From NCBI RefSeq assembly GCF_016862095.1, contig NZ_BOMH01000018.1:219443-283442 (forward strand): DNA of 64,000 nucleotides, written 5' to 3'. Both the position numbers and the translations under genes were made by a program. Origin of the DNA: Actinoplanes cyaneus (lineage in GTDB: Bacteria; Actinomycetota; Actinomycetes; Mycobacteriales; Micromonosporaceae). The notes under the pieces are model-generated. The model searched no databases and was not told the origin of the DNA. It worked only from the letters and a program-made list of their open reading frames with translations. Shown in pieces: positions 27,550 through 37,135 of the stretch (within the stretch, counting starts at the first letter, position 1; each line of letters starts with the position of its first letter).

Positions 27550-28412
27550 CACGCACCGCCGGGGACGGCCCGCGCCAGCTCCTGCATCTCGGCGAGGATC
27601 TCGGTCAGCGCCGCGGTGTGCTCGCCGTCGCGGCCCGTGGCGGGAACCTCCGGCAGCTCCGCGGGCTCCAGAGTGGCGGCCGTCAGCACCTCGGCCAGGA
27701 CCGCGTCGAACTCGCCACGGATCACGGCCGGGTCGACGGCCACGCCGGCCAGGCGCAGCTCGACCTCGTGCGCCTGGAACAGCTCGCCGGCCAGGGGAAG
27801 CACGCCGGAGATCGCCGCCGCCATGCGTGCATGGGACAAGGGAGTGCCGTCCCCGATCCGGACCACCCACTGAGCCGCGTAGTCCCGGTGGTAGGTCAGC
27901 TCCTTGACCCCCTTGGCGGCGATCGCGGCCAGCATCGGATCCCGCGACCCGCTCAACCGGTCGAAGAGCGCCAGCCGCCACGTCGTGAACACCAGCAGCC
28001 GCGCCATGAGCTGCGCGAAGTCCGCGTCGTCGCGCTCGGCGAGCCGGACGTTGCGGAACTCGTGCGCCTCCCGCCGGTACGCGAGGTCGTCCTCGTCGCG
28101 CCCCGCCCCCTCGGCCGTCCCGGCCCTGGTGAGCAGCAGCCGCGCCTGCCCGAGCAGGTCGAGCCCGATGTTGGCGATCGCCAGCTCGTCCTCCAGCTCG
28201 GGCGCGCGGGTGACCCATTGCTGCAGCCGGTGCGACATGATCAGCGCGTCGTCGCCGAGCATCAGGCAGTACGCCGCGAGGTCGGCCCGGTCCACCCCGT
28301 CGGGCAGGTCGGCCGGCACCCCGGCCAACGGGTCGGTGAAGCCGGTCCCGTAGGCCCAGCGGGCATCGTCGGCGTGGTCGGTCAGCGCGCCGTACGCGTC
28401 GTCGAAGGCCAT
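27546..28412 (-). CDS. paaC: Phenylacetyl-CoA epoxidase subunit PaaC
   Basis: A 288-aa ferritin-like structural subunit that lacks the di-iron ligands of PaaA. Typical segments are LAAYCLMLGDDALIMSHRLQ, ELAIANIGLDLLGQARLLL and ELTYHRDYAAQWVVRIGDGT. It forms the (PaaA-PaaC)2 core. ATG 28412 shares one base with the paaB stop (TGATG). Confidence 0.95.
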   Translation of the reverse strand: MAFDDAYGALTDHADDARWAYGTGFTDPLAGVPADLPDGVDRADLAAYCLMLGDDALIMSHRLQQWVTRAPELEDELAIANIGLDLLGQARLLLTRAGTAEGAGRDEDDLAYRREAHEFRNVRLAERDDADFAQLMARLLVFTTWRLALFDRLSGSRDPMLAAIAAKGVKELTYHRDYAAQWVVRIGDGTPLSHARMAAAISGVLPLAGELFQAHEVELRLAGVAVDPAVIRGEFDAVLAEVLTAATLEPAELPEVPATGRDGEHTAALTEILAEMQELARAVPGGAW

Positions 28413-28708
28413 CAGATGTGCGGGACCGAGTCGGGAATGGCGTAGTACGTCGGGTGCCGGTAGACCTTGTCGGCGCTCGGCTCGAACAGCGCCGCCTTGT
28501 CGTCCGGGTCGCTGGCCACGACGTCGGAGGAGAGCACCACCCAGATGCTCACCCCCTCGTTGCGCCGGGTGTAGAGGTCACGCGCGTGCTGCACCGCCAT
28601 CCGGTGGTCGGCCGCCCGCAGCGAGCCGACGTGCACGTGGTTCAGGCCGCGCTTGGCCCGCACGAACACCTCGAAGAGCGGCCATTCGTGCCGGATCTCG
28701 TCGCTCAT
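28412..28708 (-). CDS. paaB: Phenylacetyl-CoA epoxidase subunit PaaB
   Basis: A 98-aa small subunit with conserved [20 protein letters not shown] and the [17 protein letters not shown] block. ATG 28708 overlaps the paaA stop (ATGA). The longer open frame upstream belongs to paaA. Confidence 0.95.
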   Translation of the reverse strand: MSDEIRHEWPLFEVFVRAKRGLNHVHVGSLRAADHRMAVQHARDLYTRRNEGVSIWVVLSSDVVASDPDDKAALFEPSADKVYRHPTYYAIPDSVPHI

Positions 28709-29625
28709 CGTCCGCTCCCGTGTTTCGCCGCGTGTGCCGCGGCTGCCTCGCGCACCCACGCGCCGTCGCTGTCCGCCTGCCTGCGCCGCTCGATCCGCTG
28801 CCGGTTGAGCGGCCCGTCGCCGGTGATCACCCGCTTGAGCTCCGACCAGTCCGGCTCGCCGAAGTCGTAGTGCTCACGCTCGGCGTTCCACCGCAGCACG
28901 GGGTCGGGCAGGGTGACGCCGAGCGCCTCGGCCTGCGGCACCGACATGTCGACGAACCGCTGCCGCAGCTCGTCGTTGCTGTGCCGTTTGATCTTCCAGG
29001 CCATCGACTGCGCCGAGTTCGGCGAGTCGCCGTCGGGCGGGCCGAACATCATCAGCGACGGCCACCACCACCGGTTCACCGCGTCCTGGACCATCGCGCG
29101 CTGCCCGGCGGTGCCGCCCATCATGGTCATCAGCAGCTCGTAGCCCTGCCGCTGGTGGAAGGACTCCTCCTTGCAGATCCGGATCATGGCCCGGGCGTAC
29201 GGCCCGAAGGAGCTCCGGCACAGCGGGACCTGGTTGCAGATCGCGGCGCCGTCGACGAGCCAGCCGATCACGCCGACGTCCGCGAAGGTCAGCGTCGGGT
29301 AGTTGAAGATCGACGAGTACTTCTGCCGGCCCTCGATGAGCCGTTTCGTCAGGTCACCCCGGTCGGCGCCGAGCGTCTCGGCCGCCGAGTAGAGGTAGAG
29401 CCCGTGCCCCGCCTCGTCCTGCACCTTGGCCAGCAGGATCGCCTTGCGTCGCAGCGTCGGGGCGCGCGTGATCCACTCCCCCTCGGGCTGCATGCCGATG
29501 ATCTCGGAGTGCGCGTGCTGCGCGATCTGCCGGATCAGCGTCTGCCGGTACTTGTCCGGCATCCAGTCCCGCGGCTCGACCCGCTGGTCCTTGGCGATGG
29601 TCTCGGCGAAGGTCGACTCAGACAT
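28705..29625 (-). CDS. paaA: Phenylacetyl-CoA epoxidase catalytic subunit PaaA
   Basis: A 306-aa di-iron oxygenase subunit that epoxidises the aromatic ring of phenylacetyl-CoA. Iron-ligand segments are visible: [20 protein letters not shown] with the ExxH motif and [16 protein letters not shown] with the second. Length and order fit the family. Its start overlaps the end of paaN by 8 bp. Confidence 0.96.
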   Translation of the reverse strand: MSESTFAETIAKDQRVEPRDWMPDKYRQTLIRQIAQHAHSEIIGMQPEGEWITRAPTLRRKAILLAKVQDEAGHGLYLYSAAETLGADRGDLTKRLIEGRQKYSSIFNYPTLTFADVGVIGWLVDGAAICNQVPLCRSSFGPYARAMIRICKEESFHQRQGYELLMTMMGGTAGQRAMVQDAVNRWWWPSLMMFGPPDGDSPNSAQSMAWKIKRHSNDELRQRFVDMSVPQAEALGVTLPDPVLRWNAEREHYDFGEPDWSELKRVITGDGPLNRQRIERRRQADSDGAWVREAAAAHAAKHGSGR

Positions 29626-31288
29626 GGTGCCTGCTCTGCAGGGTGAAGAAGCGGCCCGCGACGAAGTAGTCGTCGGTCAGCGACGCGGTCGCCGCCGGGT
29701 TCGCCCCGGTCCCGTGCAGGTCGCTGAAGGCCGCGGTCTGGTTCACGAACACGCCACCGGTCAGGTTCTCCGACAGGTGCACGCCCGCGTCGAGCGCCGC
29801 CTCGCGGGCCGCGTCCAGCACCGCGGGCGAGGTCGAGTGCACCAGCGCGGTCAACGCCCCGTGCGCCCGTACCGTCTCGGTGAAGATCCGCAGACTGTGC
29901 TCGGTCGAGTCCGTCGTGATCAGGAAGGACACCGGACCGAACCATTCCCTGGTGTACGTCTTGTCGTCCGCCGAGTCGAGTCGCACGACCACCGGGGTCC
30001 TGATCGTCGCGCCGGGGAACTGCTCGTCGGCCACCGCCTCGGAGCCGTGCACCACGCCGGGCGCGCCGGCCGCCTCGGTGAGCCGGGCCAGCACGCCGTC
30101 GTTCACGATCGCCCCGAGTGTCCCGGCCGCCCGCTTCGGATCCCCGAGCAGCTTGCCGAGCGCGGCGGACAGGTCGGCGCCGAACTGCTCCGGCGTGCGG
30201 GCCCCGTCCTCGGTCGTGATGCCGTCGCGCGGGATCAGCAGGTTCTGCGGCGTCGTGCACATCTGCCCGCTGTACAGCGAGAGCGAGAACGCCAGGTTCC
30301 GCAGCAGCCCCTTGTAGTCATCGGTGGAGTCGAGCACGACCGTGTTGAGCCCGGCCTTCTCGGTGTAGACGACGGCCTGGCGCGCGTTCGCCTCCAGCCA
30401 GTCGCCGAACTCGCTGGAGCCGGTGAAGTCCACGATCCGTACGTCAGGATGGGTGGCGATCGTCGCGGCGATCCCGTCGCCCGGCTGCTCGGCGGCCAGG
30501 GTCACGACGTCGGGGTTGAGCCCGGCCTCGGCGAGCACCTCGCGGCAGATCTGCACGGTGATCGCGAGCGGCAGCACCGCGCCGGGGTGCGGCTTGACGA
30601 TCACCGGGTTGCCGGTGACCAGGCTCGCGAACAGGCCGGGGTAACTGTTCCAGGTGGGGAACGTGGTGCAGCCGATCACCAGCGCGACGCCACGGCCGAC
30701 GACAGTGCCGGTCTTGGTCATGCTGAGCGGGTCGCCGCCGCGCTGCGGCTTGGACCAGGACGCCTGCGCCGGCATGCGGGTGGTGGCCGCGAGAGCGTAG
30801 GCGATCGCTTCGAGCGCCCGATCCTGCGCGTGCGCGCCGCCGGCCTGGAAGGCCATCACGAACGCCTGGCCGGAGGTGTGCTGCACGGCGTGCGCCATCT
30901 CGAAGATCCGCGCGTTGATCCGCTTCAGGATCTCGGTGGCGATGCCGGCGCGACCCTCGGGACCGACGGCCCGCCAGCCCGAGATGGCGGCGCGGGCCGC
31001 GGCGACCAGGGCGAGCGGGTCGGCCTTCGGGTAGGAGACGGCGAGCTCGATCCCGTACGGCGAGTGCTCGGTCGACACGGTGCCGGACGCGCCGGGCACC
31101 TCGATCGGGAACGGCTTGCCGAGCAGGGCGGCGAAGGCACGCTCACCGGCGGGCGCGGCGTCCTCGCCGTAGACGGACTTGCTCGGCGACTCGGGGAACG
31201 CGGACCAGTAGTCGCGGGCTGCGGCTGCTGCGACGGCGCGCTCGAGTAGCTCACGGTGGGTGGCGTACAGGTCTGCGGGAGAGGTCAC
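29618..31288 (-). CDS. paaN: PaaN, aldehyde dehydrogenase-fold protein of phenylacetate degradation
   Basis: A 556-aa ALDH-superfamily protein matching the PaaN family. Cofactor segment: [20 protein letters not shown]. Catalytic-Cys region: [16 protein letters not shown]. End: [16 protein letters not shown]. It probably oxidises a ring-cleavage semialdehyde-CoA (the job of PaaZ elsewhere), but biochemical proof is thin. It lacks the MaoC-like hydratase domain of PaaZ. It heads the operon from GTG 31288, 55 bp from the divergent regulator. Confidence 0.92.
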   Translation of the reverse strand: MTSPADLYATHRELLERAVAAAAARDYWSAFPESPSKSVYGEDAAPAGERAFAALLGKPFPIEVPGASGTVSTEHSPYGIELAVSYPKADPLALVAAARAAISGWRAVGPEGRAGIATEILKRINARIFEMAHAVQHTSGQAFVMAFQAGGAHAQDRALEAIAYALAATTRMPAQASWSKPQRGGDPLSMTKTGTVVGRGVALVIGCTTFPTWNSYPGLFASLVTGNPVIVKPHPGAVLPLAITVQICREVLAEAGLNPDVVTLAAEQPGDGIAATIATHPDVRIVDFTGSSEFGDWLEANARQAVVYTEKAGLNTVVLDSTDDYKGLLRNLAFSLSLYSGQMCTTPQNLLIPRDGITTEDGARTPEQFGADLSAALGKLLGDPKRAAGTLGAIVNDGVLARLTEAAGAPGVVHGSEAVADEQFPGATIRTPVVVRLDSADDKTYTREWFGPVSFLITTDSTEHSLRIFTETVRAHGALTALVHSTSPAVLDAAREAALDAGVHLSENLTGGVFVNQTAAFSDLHGTGANPAATASLTDDYFVAGRFFTLQSRHHV

Positions 31289-31297
31289 CTCACCGTT

Positions 31298-31335
31298 TTA
31301 CCAACCCATCGGTCGGTTATTCAAGAGCCTAGAGT
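31298..31335. promoter_or_regulatory. Putative PaaR operator and paaR promoter
   Basis: TTACCAACC-CATC-GGTCGGTTA (31298-31319) is an inverted repeat with 7 of 9 matching positions, placed centrally in the 55-bp divergent spacer. TAGAGT (31330-31335), 8 nt before ATG 31344, is a -10 for the regulator. One bound repressor dimer would cover both promoters. Confidence 0.6.
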
Positions 31336-31343
31336 TTTTGGTC

Positions 31344-31970
31344 ATGGACACCCCTCGCCGCCGCGGTCGCCCCGGGCACGACCTGGACGCGGTGCTGGCC
31401 GCCGCCGTCCGGCTCTTCAACACCCGCGGATACGACGCCACCAGCATGTTCGACGTGGCCGAGGCGCTGGGCATCACCAAGTCCACGCTCTACCACCACG
31501 TCAGCGGCAAGGAGCAACTGCTGTCGATGGCCGTGGACCGGGCCGTCGACGGGCTCTTCGAGGCGGCCGCCCACGTTCAAGACCTGCAAGGCCCCGCGAC
31601 GGTACGTCTCCAGAAGCTCGTCGAGAGCAGCGTCCTCGTCCTCGCCGAGCGGCTGGAGTTCGTCACGCTCCTGCTGCGCGTGCGCGGCAACACACAGGTC
31701 GAGCAGCACGCCCTCGCCCGTCGCCGGGAGTTCGACACGCTCGCCACCGAACTCGTCAAACAGGCGCAGGCCGAGGGCGGCATCCGCGCCGACGTCGACC
31801 CGGCAACCGCGGCGCGCCTGCTCTTCGGCATGGTCAACTCACTGGTCGAGTGGTACCGCCCGGAACGCGGCCACCCGGAAGCCCTGGCCGCGACGGTGGT
31901 GCGGCTCGCTTTCGACGGACTTCGGACAATAGCCGTCACCGGTGATCAAGCCACACAAGAAGAACATTGA
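31344..31970 (+). CDS. paaR: TetR/AcrR regulator of the paa operon (PaaR type)
   Basis: A 208-aa TetR protein: VRLFNTRGYDATSMFDVAEALG with recognition helix ITKSTLYHHVSGKEQLL, then a helical ligand domain. The effector is presumably phenylacetyl-CoA, as for known PaaR proteins; this is inference from position. It is divergent from paaN and shares the operator region. ATG 31344 follows a -10 box, so the mRNA is probably leaderless. Confidence 0.87.
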   Translation: MDTPRRRGRPGHDLDAVLAAAVRLFNTRGYDATSMFDVAEALGITKSTLYHHVSGKEQLLSMAVDRAVDGLFEAAAHVQDLQGPATVRLQKLVESSVLVLAERLEFVTLLLRVRGNTQVEQHALARRREFDTLATELVKQAQAEGGIRADVDPATAARLLFGMVNSLVEWYRPERGHPEALAATVVRLAFDGLRTIAVTGDQATQEEH

Positions 31971-32068
31971 GTTAACCTTGCCCCGGGCGGGTCGAGATCC
32001 TGCGGGGGCACCCCGTCCGGGACCGGGTGTCACCGTCGCCAACGGCGTCGGCGGTGACACTCCCGCCC

Positions 32069-32181
32069 CCGGCCACCCGCCGAAGCCGAGCCGCCGCCGG
32101 CCATCCGTCGCAGCCGAGCCACGGCCGGCCACCCGCCGAAGCTTGAGCCAGCCGCGCCGACCACATGCCGAAACCCGGACC
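32069..32181. repeat. Degenerate tandem repeat, about 28-32 bp, four units
   Basis: Four imperfect copies of CCGGCCACCCGCCGAAGC plus GAGCC-type ends begin at about 32069, 32097, 32125 and 32157. They fill part of the 436-bp gap after paaR. The open frame across it looks non-coding: its composition is set by the repeat and it has no start signals. The rest of the gap is AT-richer towards the promoter at 32372. Confidence 0.55.
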
Positions 32182-32371
32182 GCGGCCGACCCGGCGCCAG
32201 GCCAGGGCCACGGCGTCACACAGGCGGCGCCGACCGCCTGGACTCGGCCTCGCACCCGGCACCTTGCCCGGAGCGTCGCGTCGCCGGCCGCCGCACAGGA
32301 TCCGCGCTTTCCGGCATTCATCTCCTTTTCAGCACCACCAATGGGAATTATCTTTTGGTGCGTCCCGATGC

Positions 32372-32400
32372 TTACATCAGCGTTTCGGGAGGGGGATAAT
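32372..32400 (+). promoter_or_regulatory. Strong sigma-70-like promoter
   Basis: TTACAT (32372-32377), a 17-bp spacer and GATAAT (32395-32400). The GTG at 32407 lies 6 nt after the -10, so transcription and translation may start together. It is the best -10 match seen in the window. Confidence 0.65.
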
Positions 32401-32406
32401 CTAATG

Positions 32407-33357
32407 GTGGCGCAGATGTCGTTGTTCAGCCGGAGCGAGCTCGCGGGAATGCGGGATCGCACCCTGTCGCGCAACTATTCGGTGGAGCGCGAGGAGTTCC
32501 GGCGTGAGCATGAGCGGCATCGCGCTTGGGGTTTGCGTCAGCGTCATACACGGAAGCTGGTTCGGTCAGGATGGAGCGCTTCGGCGGCGTGGGCGGCTGT
32601 CACCGCTGGTGAGGATCAACTGCGGCAGGCCGTGCCAGCGGTCCCCGCTCCGCCGCAGACAGCGGATCCTGCCCCGCGCCCGCCGTTTTCGGTTGCTGCG
32701 CCCTCGGTAGAACGAGTTCCCGTTGGAACACCACCATCGCCGCAGCACGTGCCCGGCCCGCCGACACCCACCAGCCAGCAGCTTGCGCCCTGCGTGCCGA
32801 CGCCCGCCGTCCCGCAGCTTGCGCCCAGCGCGCCCGCACCCGCACCCGCAACCGGCAGCCCGCAACTCGCGCCCAGCCCACCGGCACCCGCACCCGCCAG
32901 CCCGCAACTCGCGCCCAGCCCACCGGCACCCGCCAGCCCGCAGGTTGCGCCCAGCGCACCCGCACCCGCCAGCCCGCTACTCGCGCCCAGCTCGCAACTC
33001 GCGCCCGGCCGTGGGCGAGCTGGGCTTTTCATTGTTTTGGTGGGTTGGTGTGTGATGGTGGTCAAGGTGGCACTCGATAAGGTGGGATGCCGCCGGGTGC
33101 GCTGTGGTCACCGGGCGATGGTTCAGGTTAGAGCTATCATTCCTGCTGTTTGTTGCTGTGGACGGAAGGTGTCTGGCGGGCGTGGTCCACCGGGATTTCA
33201 GAGTGTCTTTCAACGCGTGGTTCAGTCTTTCTTCGAGCCACCTTACAACGCTTTCTTCACTACATGCCGAGTGAAGAGTTCTGAGGTGAGCAAGGTGACC
33301 GCTGGGGATCTGATTTGGCCACGAGTCAGTGGAGTTTGGGCCGGGCCGCGAGTGTGA
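32407..33357 (+). CDS. Unknown protein with proline/alanine repeat linker
   Basis: About 316 aa. GTG 32407 is chosen from the promoter spacing; ATG 32404 and ATG 32416 are alternatives. Residues 1-75 are charged and helical (ELAGMRDRTLSRNYSVEREE, HERHRAWGLRQRHTRKLV) and look like a conserved domain I cannot name. Residues 85-200 are a Pro/Ala repeat (units like SPQLAPSPPAPA). The C-terminal 115 residues are Cys- and Val-rich (LFIVLVGWCVMVVKVAL) and encoded by DNA clearly lower in GC than the neighbours. The true 3' end may be earlier if the repeat has slipped. No functional call. Confidence 0.5.
   Translation: MAQMSLFSRSELAGMRDRTLSRNYSVEREEFRREHERHRAWGLRQRHTRKLVRSGWSASAAWAAVTAGEDQLRQAVPAVPAPPQTADPAPRPPFSVAAPSVERVPVGTPPSPQHVPGPPTPTSQQLAPCVPTPAVPQLAPSAPAPAPATGSPQLAPSPPAPAPASPQLAPSPPAPASPQVAPSAPAPASPLLAPSSQLAPGRGRAGLFIVLVGWCVMVVKVALDKVGCRRVRCGHRAMVQVRAIIPAVCCCGRKVSGGRGPPGFQSVFQRVVQSFFEPPYNAFFTTCRVKSSEVSKVTAGDLIWPRVSGVWAGPRV
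32857..33006 (+). repeat. In-frame 36/42-bp tandem repeat encoding a Pro/Ala linker
   Basis: Units start at 32857 (42 bp), 32899, 32935 and 32971 (36 bp each), all beginning AGCCCGCAACTCGCGCCCAG or a close variant. Units are multiples of three, so copy changes keep the frame. Confidence 0.8.
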
Positions 33358-34312
33358 TCGGTACTCGTTCGCCGGTTCGCAGGGACTGGACCGCCGCGTC
33401 CGAGACGACTGAGGCGGCGTATCCGTCCCATGCGCCGGGGGCGTCGGGCATGTGACCGGCCACCCACTCGCGTAGTTCTACGTCGTAGGCCGGGCCGAAC
33501 CGCTCGCGCCAGTCGGCGGGCACGGGGCTGGTCAGGTGCCCGGCTCGGCGTACCGTAATCGGGTTTTGATCTCCCAGCGCGGCGGTGCCGTTCTCACCCA
33601 GGATCTCGCCGCGGATGTCGTAGCCGTATCGGGCGTTGACGGAGATCTCGACGTCGACGAGCACCTCGTTGGCGAGTTCGAGCACCAGCAGCAGCGGGTC
33701 GGGGATGGCGCCCGCGTTGCGGCTGGCGCGGGGGCGCAGCACGCGGACCGCGGTGATCTCCGTGCCGAACATCCACCGCACCATGTCGATCTCGTGCACG
33801 GCGGTGTCGGTGATGATGTTCTCGGGGCGGTAGAAGTCCGGGACGGCGGCGTTGCGGTGTGCGCAGTGCATCATCAGTGGCGCGCCGATGGCGCCGCTGT
33901 CGAGGACCTTCTTCAGCGCCCGGTACGCCGCGTCGTAGCGCCGCATGTAGCCGACCTGGACCAGCCGGGTGCCGCGCGCGGCCTCCGCCTCGACGATGCG
34001 CAGGCACGCCTGGGGACTGGTGGCCAGCGGCTTCTCGCAGAACACGGGTTTGCCGGCCGCGATCGCCGCCAGCACGTACTCCTCGTGGGTGTCGCCCCAG
34101 GAGCAGACGACGACCGCGTCGACGTCCGCGGCGGCGATCACGGCGAGCCCGTCGGGGTGCACGGCGGCTCCGGTGGACGCTGCCACCAGGGCCGCCGCGC
34201 CGGCGTCCACGTCGGCGACGGCGGTGACCGTCACGCGAGAGATCACCGAGGTCAGCCGCCGGACATGATCGCGGCCGATCATGCCGGCGCCGACCACCCC
34301 GACCCGGGTCAC
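33326..34312 (-). CDS. iolG: Inositol 2-dehydrogenase-like oxidoreductase (Gfo/Idh/MocA family)
   Basis: A 328-aa NAD-dependent dehydrogenase: Rossmann start VTRVGVVGAGMIGRDHVRRL, catalytic Lys in PVFCEKPLA, and substrate-binding His/Asp in DTAVHEIDMVRWMFG. In this operon it should oxidise myo-inositol, or an isomer, to the inosose. GTG 34312 overlaps the stop of the ABC ATPase (GTGA), making it the last gene of the iol operon. Confidence 0.88.
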   Translation of the reverse strand: MTRVGVVGAGMIGRDHVRRLTSVISRVTVTAVADVDAGAAALVAASTGAAVHPDGLAVIAAADVDAVVVCSWGDTHEEYVLAAIAAGKPVFCEKPLATSPQACLRIVEAEAARGTRLVQVGYMRRYDAAYRALKKVLDSGAIGAPLMMHCAHRNAAVPDFYRPENIITDTAVHEIDMVRWMFGTEITAVRVLRPRASRNAGAIPDPLLLVLELANEVLVDVEISVNARYGYDIRGEILGENGTAALGDQNPITVRRAGHLTSPVPADWRERFGPAYDVELREWVAGHMPDAPGAWDGYAASVVSDAAVQSLRTGERVPITLAARPKLH

Positions 34313-35127
34313 TGGCGTTCCAGCTCGCGGGAGAGCTCGGCCAGTTCGTCGCCGCCGGCCATCTGGGTGGTCAGGTCCTCCAGCGTGACGGTGCCACGCG
34401 CGGCGTCGAGGACGGTCCCGCCCCGTTTGAGGATCACGAAGTGGTCCCCGACCAGGTACGCGTGCTGCGGGTTGTGGGTGATGAAGACGACCCCGAGCCC
34501 GGCGTCGCGGGCGGCGGCGATGTACTTGAGCACCACGCCGGACTGTTTCACGCCGAGCGCCGCGGTCGGCTCGTCGAGGATCAGCACCCGGGCGCCGAAG
34601 TAGACGGCCCGGGCGATCGCCACGCACTGCCGCTGACCGCCGGAGAGCGTGCCGATCGGCTGATCGATGTCGGCCACGGTGATGCCCATCTTGCGCAGTT
34701 CCTCGTCCGCGATCCGCCGCATGTCGCGGATCCGCATGCCGGCCAGCGGGTAGCGCCCGGCGACCAGCTCGGAGCCGAGGAAGAAGTTGCGCCAGACCGG
34801 CATCAGCGGGACCACGGCCAGGTCCTGGTAGACCGTGGCGATGCCGAGGTCCAGGGCTTCGCGCGGGGAGCCGAGCCGCCGTTCGACGCCGTCCACCGTC
34901 AGGGTGCCCGAGGTGTGCGGGTGCAACCCCGAGATGATCTTGATGAGGGTGGACTTGCCGGCGCCGTTGTCGCCGAGCACGCAGGTCACCTCCCCGGCCC
35001 GGACGTGCAGGTCCACCCCGTGCAGGGCGCGGATCGGACCGTAGTTCTTGCCCACGCCGGCCAGGTCGACGAGCTGCTCGCCGCGGCGCAGCCCACGGTC
35101 GGCGTGCTCGGACAGGGTGTCGGTCAC
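34309..35127 (-). CDS. Sugar ABC transporter ATP-binding protein
   Basis: A 272-aa single-NBD ATPase of the ribose/inositol uptake class. Walker A GDNGAGKSTLIKI, signature LSGGQRQCVAIARA, Walker B VLILDEPTAAL, switch His in VVFITHN. RbsA-type ATPases usually carry two NBDs; this is the one-domain form found in actinobacteria. GTG 35127 overlaps the permease stop (GTGA). Confidence 0.93.
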   Translation of the reverse strand: MTDTLSEHADRGLRRGEQLVDLAGVGKNYGPIRALHGVDLHVRAGEVTCVLGDNGAGKSTLIKIISGLHPHTSGTLTVDGVERRLGSPREALDLGIATVYQDLAVVPLMPVWRNFFLGSELVAGRYPLAGMRIRDMRRIADEELRKMGITVADIDQPIGTLSGGQRQCVAIARAVYFGARVLILDEPTAALGVKQSGVVLKYIAAARDAGLGVVFITHNPQHAYLVGDHFVILKRGGTVLDAARGTVTLEDLTTQMAGGDELAELSRELERQ

Positions 35128-36164
35128 GACGGCCGTCCTTTCGTCGCGAGACGCTTCACGTACGTGTTGACCAGCACCGCCAGCAGGAGCATCACGCCGA
35201 GGAACGCCTTGAACCAGTTGGGGTCCCAGCCGGCGTACACGATGCCCAGGCTCGTCATCCCGAAGATGAACGCACCGATCGCGGCGCCGATCGCGTTGCC
35301 GAAACCGCCGGTCAGCAGCGTGCCGCCGACGACCGCCGCGATGATGTAGAGGAACTCGTTGCCCACGCCGTTGCCGGCCTGCAGCGTGTTGAAGCGGTAG
35401 AGCGAGTGCATGCCCACGAACCAGCCGAGGAACGACACGGTCATGAACAGGCCGATCTTGGTGCGGACCACCGGGACGCCGACCGCCCGCGCGCTGTCGG
35501 CGGAGCCGCCGACGGCATAGATCCAGTTGCCGACCCGGGCCCGCTGCAGGGTCCAGGCCGCCAGAGCGACGAACAGGATCCACCACAGTACGGTGATCCA
35601 GACCGTCGCCGAGCCGAGCGTGAAACTGGACGCGAACACCTTCTGGAGCGAGGCGAAACCGTCGATCGCGCTGATGTCGCTGCTCGAGACCGAGCCTGTG
35701 ACCAGCTTGGTCACGCCCAGGTTCGCGCCCTGGAGCACGAAGAACGTGCCGAGCGTGATCAGGAAGCTGGGGATGCCGGTGCGCATCACGAGCCAGCCGT
35801 TCAGGAACCCGACGGCCAGGCAGAACGCCAGCGACAGCACGGCGCCGACCCACAGGTTGACCCCGAAGTACCAGCAGAACATCGAGTTGACCAGGCCGGC
35901 GCTGATCGGCATCACCCCGGCCGACAGGTCGAACTCGCCGCCGATCATCAGCAGCCCCACGCCGACCGCGACGATCCCGATCGTCGACGACTGGTAAAGC
36001 ACCGTGAAGAACGACGCCGACGACCGGAACGACGGCGCGACCAGCAGGAAGAACACGAAGATCGCCACGGCGGCGGCGAGCGCGCCCACCTCCGGACGCG
36101 CCAGCAGCGCACCCAGCCGGACCGGCCGGGTGCGCGTCCGTGGCTCGGCGGTGGCGACGGTCAT
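35124..36164 (-). CDS. Sugar (probably inositol) ABC transporter permease
   Basis: A 346-aa BPD_transp_2 permease of the RbsC type with 8-10 helices. Conserved segments include VGVGLLMIGGEFDLSAGVMP (the EFDLS motif), GIPSFLITLGTFFVLQG and GTLLTGGFGNAIGAAIGAF. ATG 36164 overlaps the binding-protein stop (ATGA). Confidence 0.93.
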   Translation of the reverse strand: MTVATAEPRTRTRPVRLGALLARPEVGALAAAVAIFVFFLLVAPSFRSSASFFTVLYQSSTIGIVAVGVGLLMIGGEFDLSAGVMPISAGLVNSMFCWYFGVNLWVGAVLSLAFCLAVGFLNGWLVMRTGIPSFLITLGTFFVLQGANLGVTKLVTGSVSSSDISAIDGFASLQKVFASSFTLGSATVWITVLWWILFVALAAWTLQRARVGNWIYAVGGSADSARAVGVPVVRTKIGLFMTVSFLGWFVGMHSLYRFNTLQAGNGVGNEFLYIIAAVVGGTLLTGGFGNAIGAAIGAFIFGMTSLGIVYAGWDPNWFKAFLGVMLLLAVLVNTYVKRLATKGRPS

Positions 36165-37135
36165 CGGGTGTTCTTCTCGGTGAACGGCAGGATCTTGTCG
36201 ATGTTGGCGCTGTCGACGAAGGACGGGCCGGTCAGCACCGGCTTGCCGCCGCCGAGGTCGTTGCCGTTCTTCAGGTAGAGGTAGAGCGAGCTGACCGCCA
36301 TGTAGCCCTGCGCGTACGGCTGCTGGTCGATCGCGAACTCGACCGAGCCGTCCTTGATCCGCTTGGCCATCTCCTGGTTCAGGTCGAACGTGACGATCTT
36401 GGCGGGCGAGGACGCCTGCTGCTTGGCGTTGATCGCGTCGAGGGCTACCGGCGCGCCGAGCGTCACCACGTAGTCGATCGACTTGTCCTGCGCCAGCTTG
36501 GCCTGCAGGGTCGTCGTCACGGCGCTGTCGTCGGCACCGTTCACCTGCAGGTTCTCGGTGCCGGGAACAGCGCTCTTGACGCCGGCGCAGCGGGCCTCCA
36601 GGGACACCGAGCCGGTCTGGTGGATCACGCAGAGCGGGTGCTTGGCGCCCGCCGCGGCGATCCGCTGGCCGACGCTGGTGCCGGCCACGGTCTCGTCGGA
36701 GCCGAAGTACATCAGCGCGCCGAGCTTCTGGTACTGGTCGATGCCGGCGTTGAGCCCGACGACCGGGATGCCCGCCGTGGTGGCCGACTTGACCGCCCCG
36801 GCCAGCGCGTCCGGCGTCACCAGCGTGGTCGCGATGCCGTTGACCTTGGCGTCGACCGCGCTCTGGATCAGCTGGGCCTGCTTGCCGGCGTCCGGGTCGT
36901 TCGAGTACTTCAGGGTGACACCCTCGTCCTTGGCGGCCTGCTCGGCGCCGGCGCGCACCTTGTCCCAGAACGTGTCACCGGGCGTCTCGTGCGTGACGAA
37001 GGCGACCGTGTAGCCGGAGCTGCCCGCGGCGTTGCCGCCACCGGAGGTGTCCGAGTTCGTCTCCTGCCGGCCTCCGTCGCTGCATGCGGCGAGGGAGAGG
37101 ACCGCCACCGCTGCGGCGGCGAGGAAAGGCCTCAT
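36161..37135 (-). CDS. Sugar ABC transporter substrate-binding lipoprotein
   Basis: A 324-aa periplasmic-binding-protein type 1 fold. The lipobox LAAC near residue 18 is followed by a Ser/Gly linker. The ligand domain starts YTVAFVTHETPGDTFWDKVR. Context with iol genes suggests inositol or a related polyol. The start overlaps the iolE-like stop (ATGA). Confidence 0.93.
   Translation of the reverse strand: MRPFLAAAAVAVLSLAACSDGGRQETNSDTSGGGNAAGSSGYTVAFVTHETPGDTFWDKVRAGAEQAAKDEGVTLKYSNDPDAGKQAQLIQSAVDAKVNGIATTLVTPDALAGAVKSATTAGIPVVGLNAGIDQYQKLGALMYFGSDETVAGTSVGQRIAAAGAKHPLCVIHQTGSVSLEARCAGVKSAVPGTENLQVNGADDSAVTTTLQAKLAQDKSIDYVVTLGAPVALDAINAKQQASSPAKIVTFDLNQEMAKRIKDGSVEFAIDQQPYAQGYMAVSSLYLYLKNGNDLGGGKPVLTGPSFVDSANIDKILPFTEKNTR

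Noticed and set aside
31942..32403. Upstream extension of the Pro/Ala-repeat protein
   Set aside because: The extension crosses degenerate DNA repeats and lies upstream of a strong promoter whose start fits GTG 32407.
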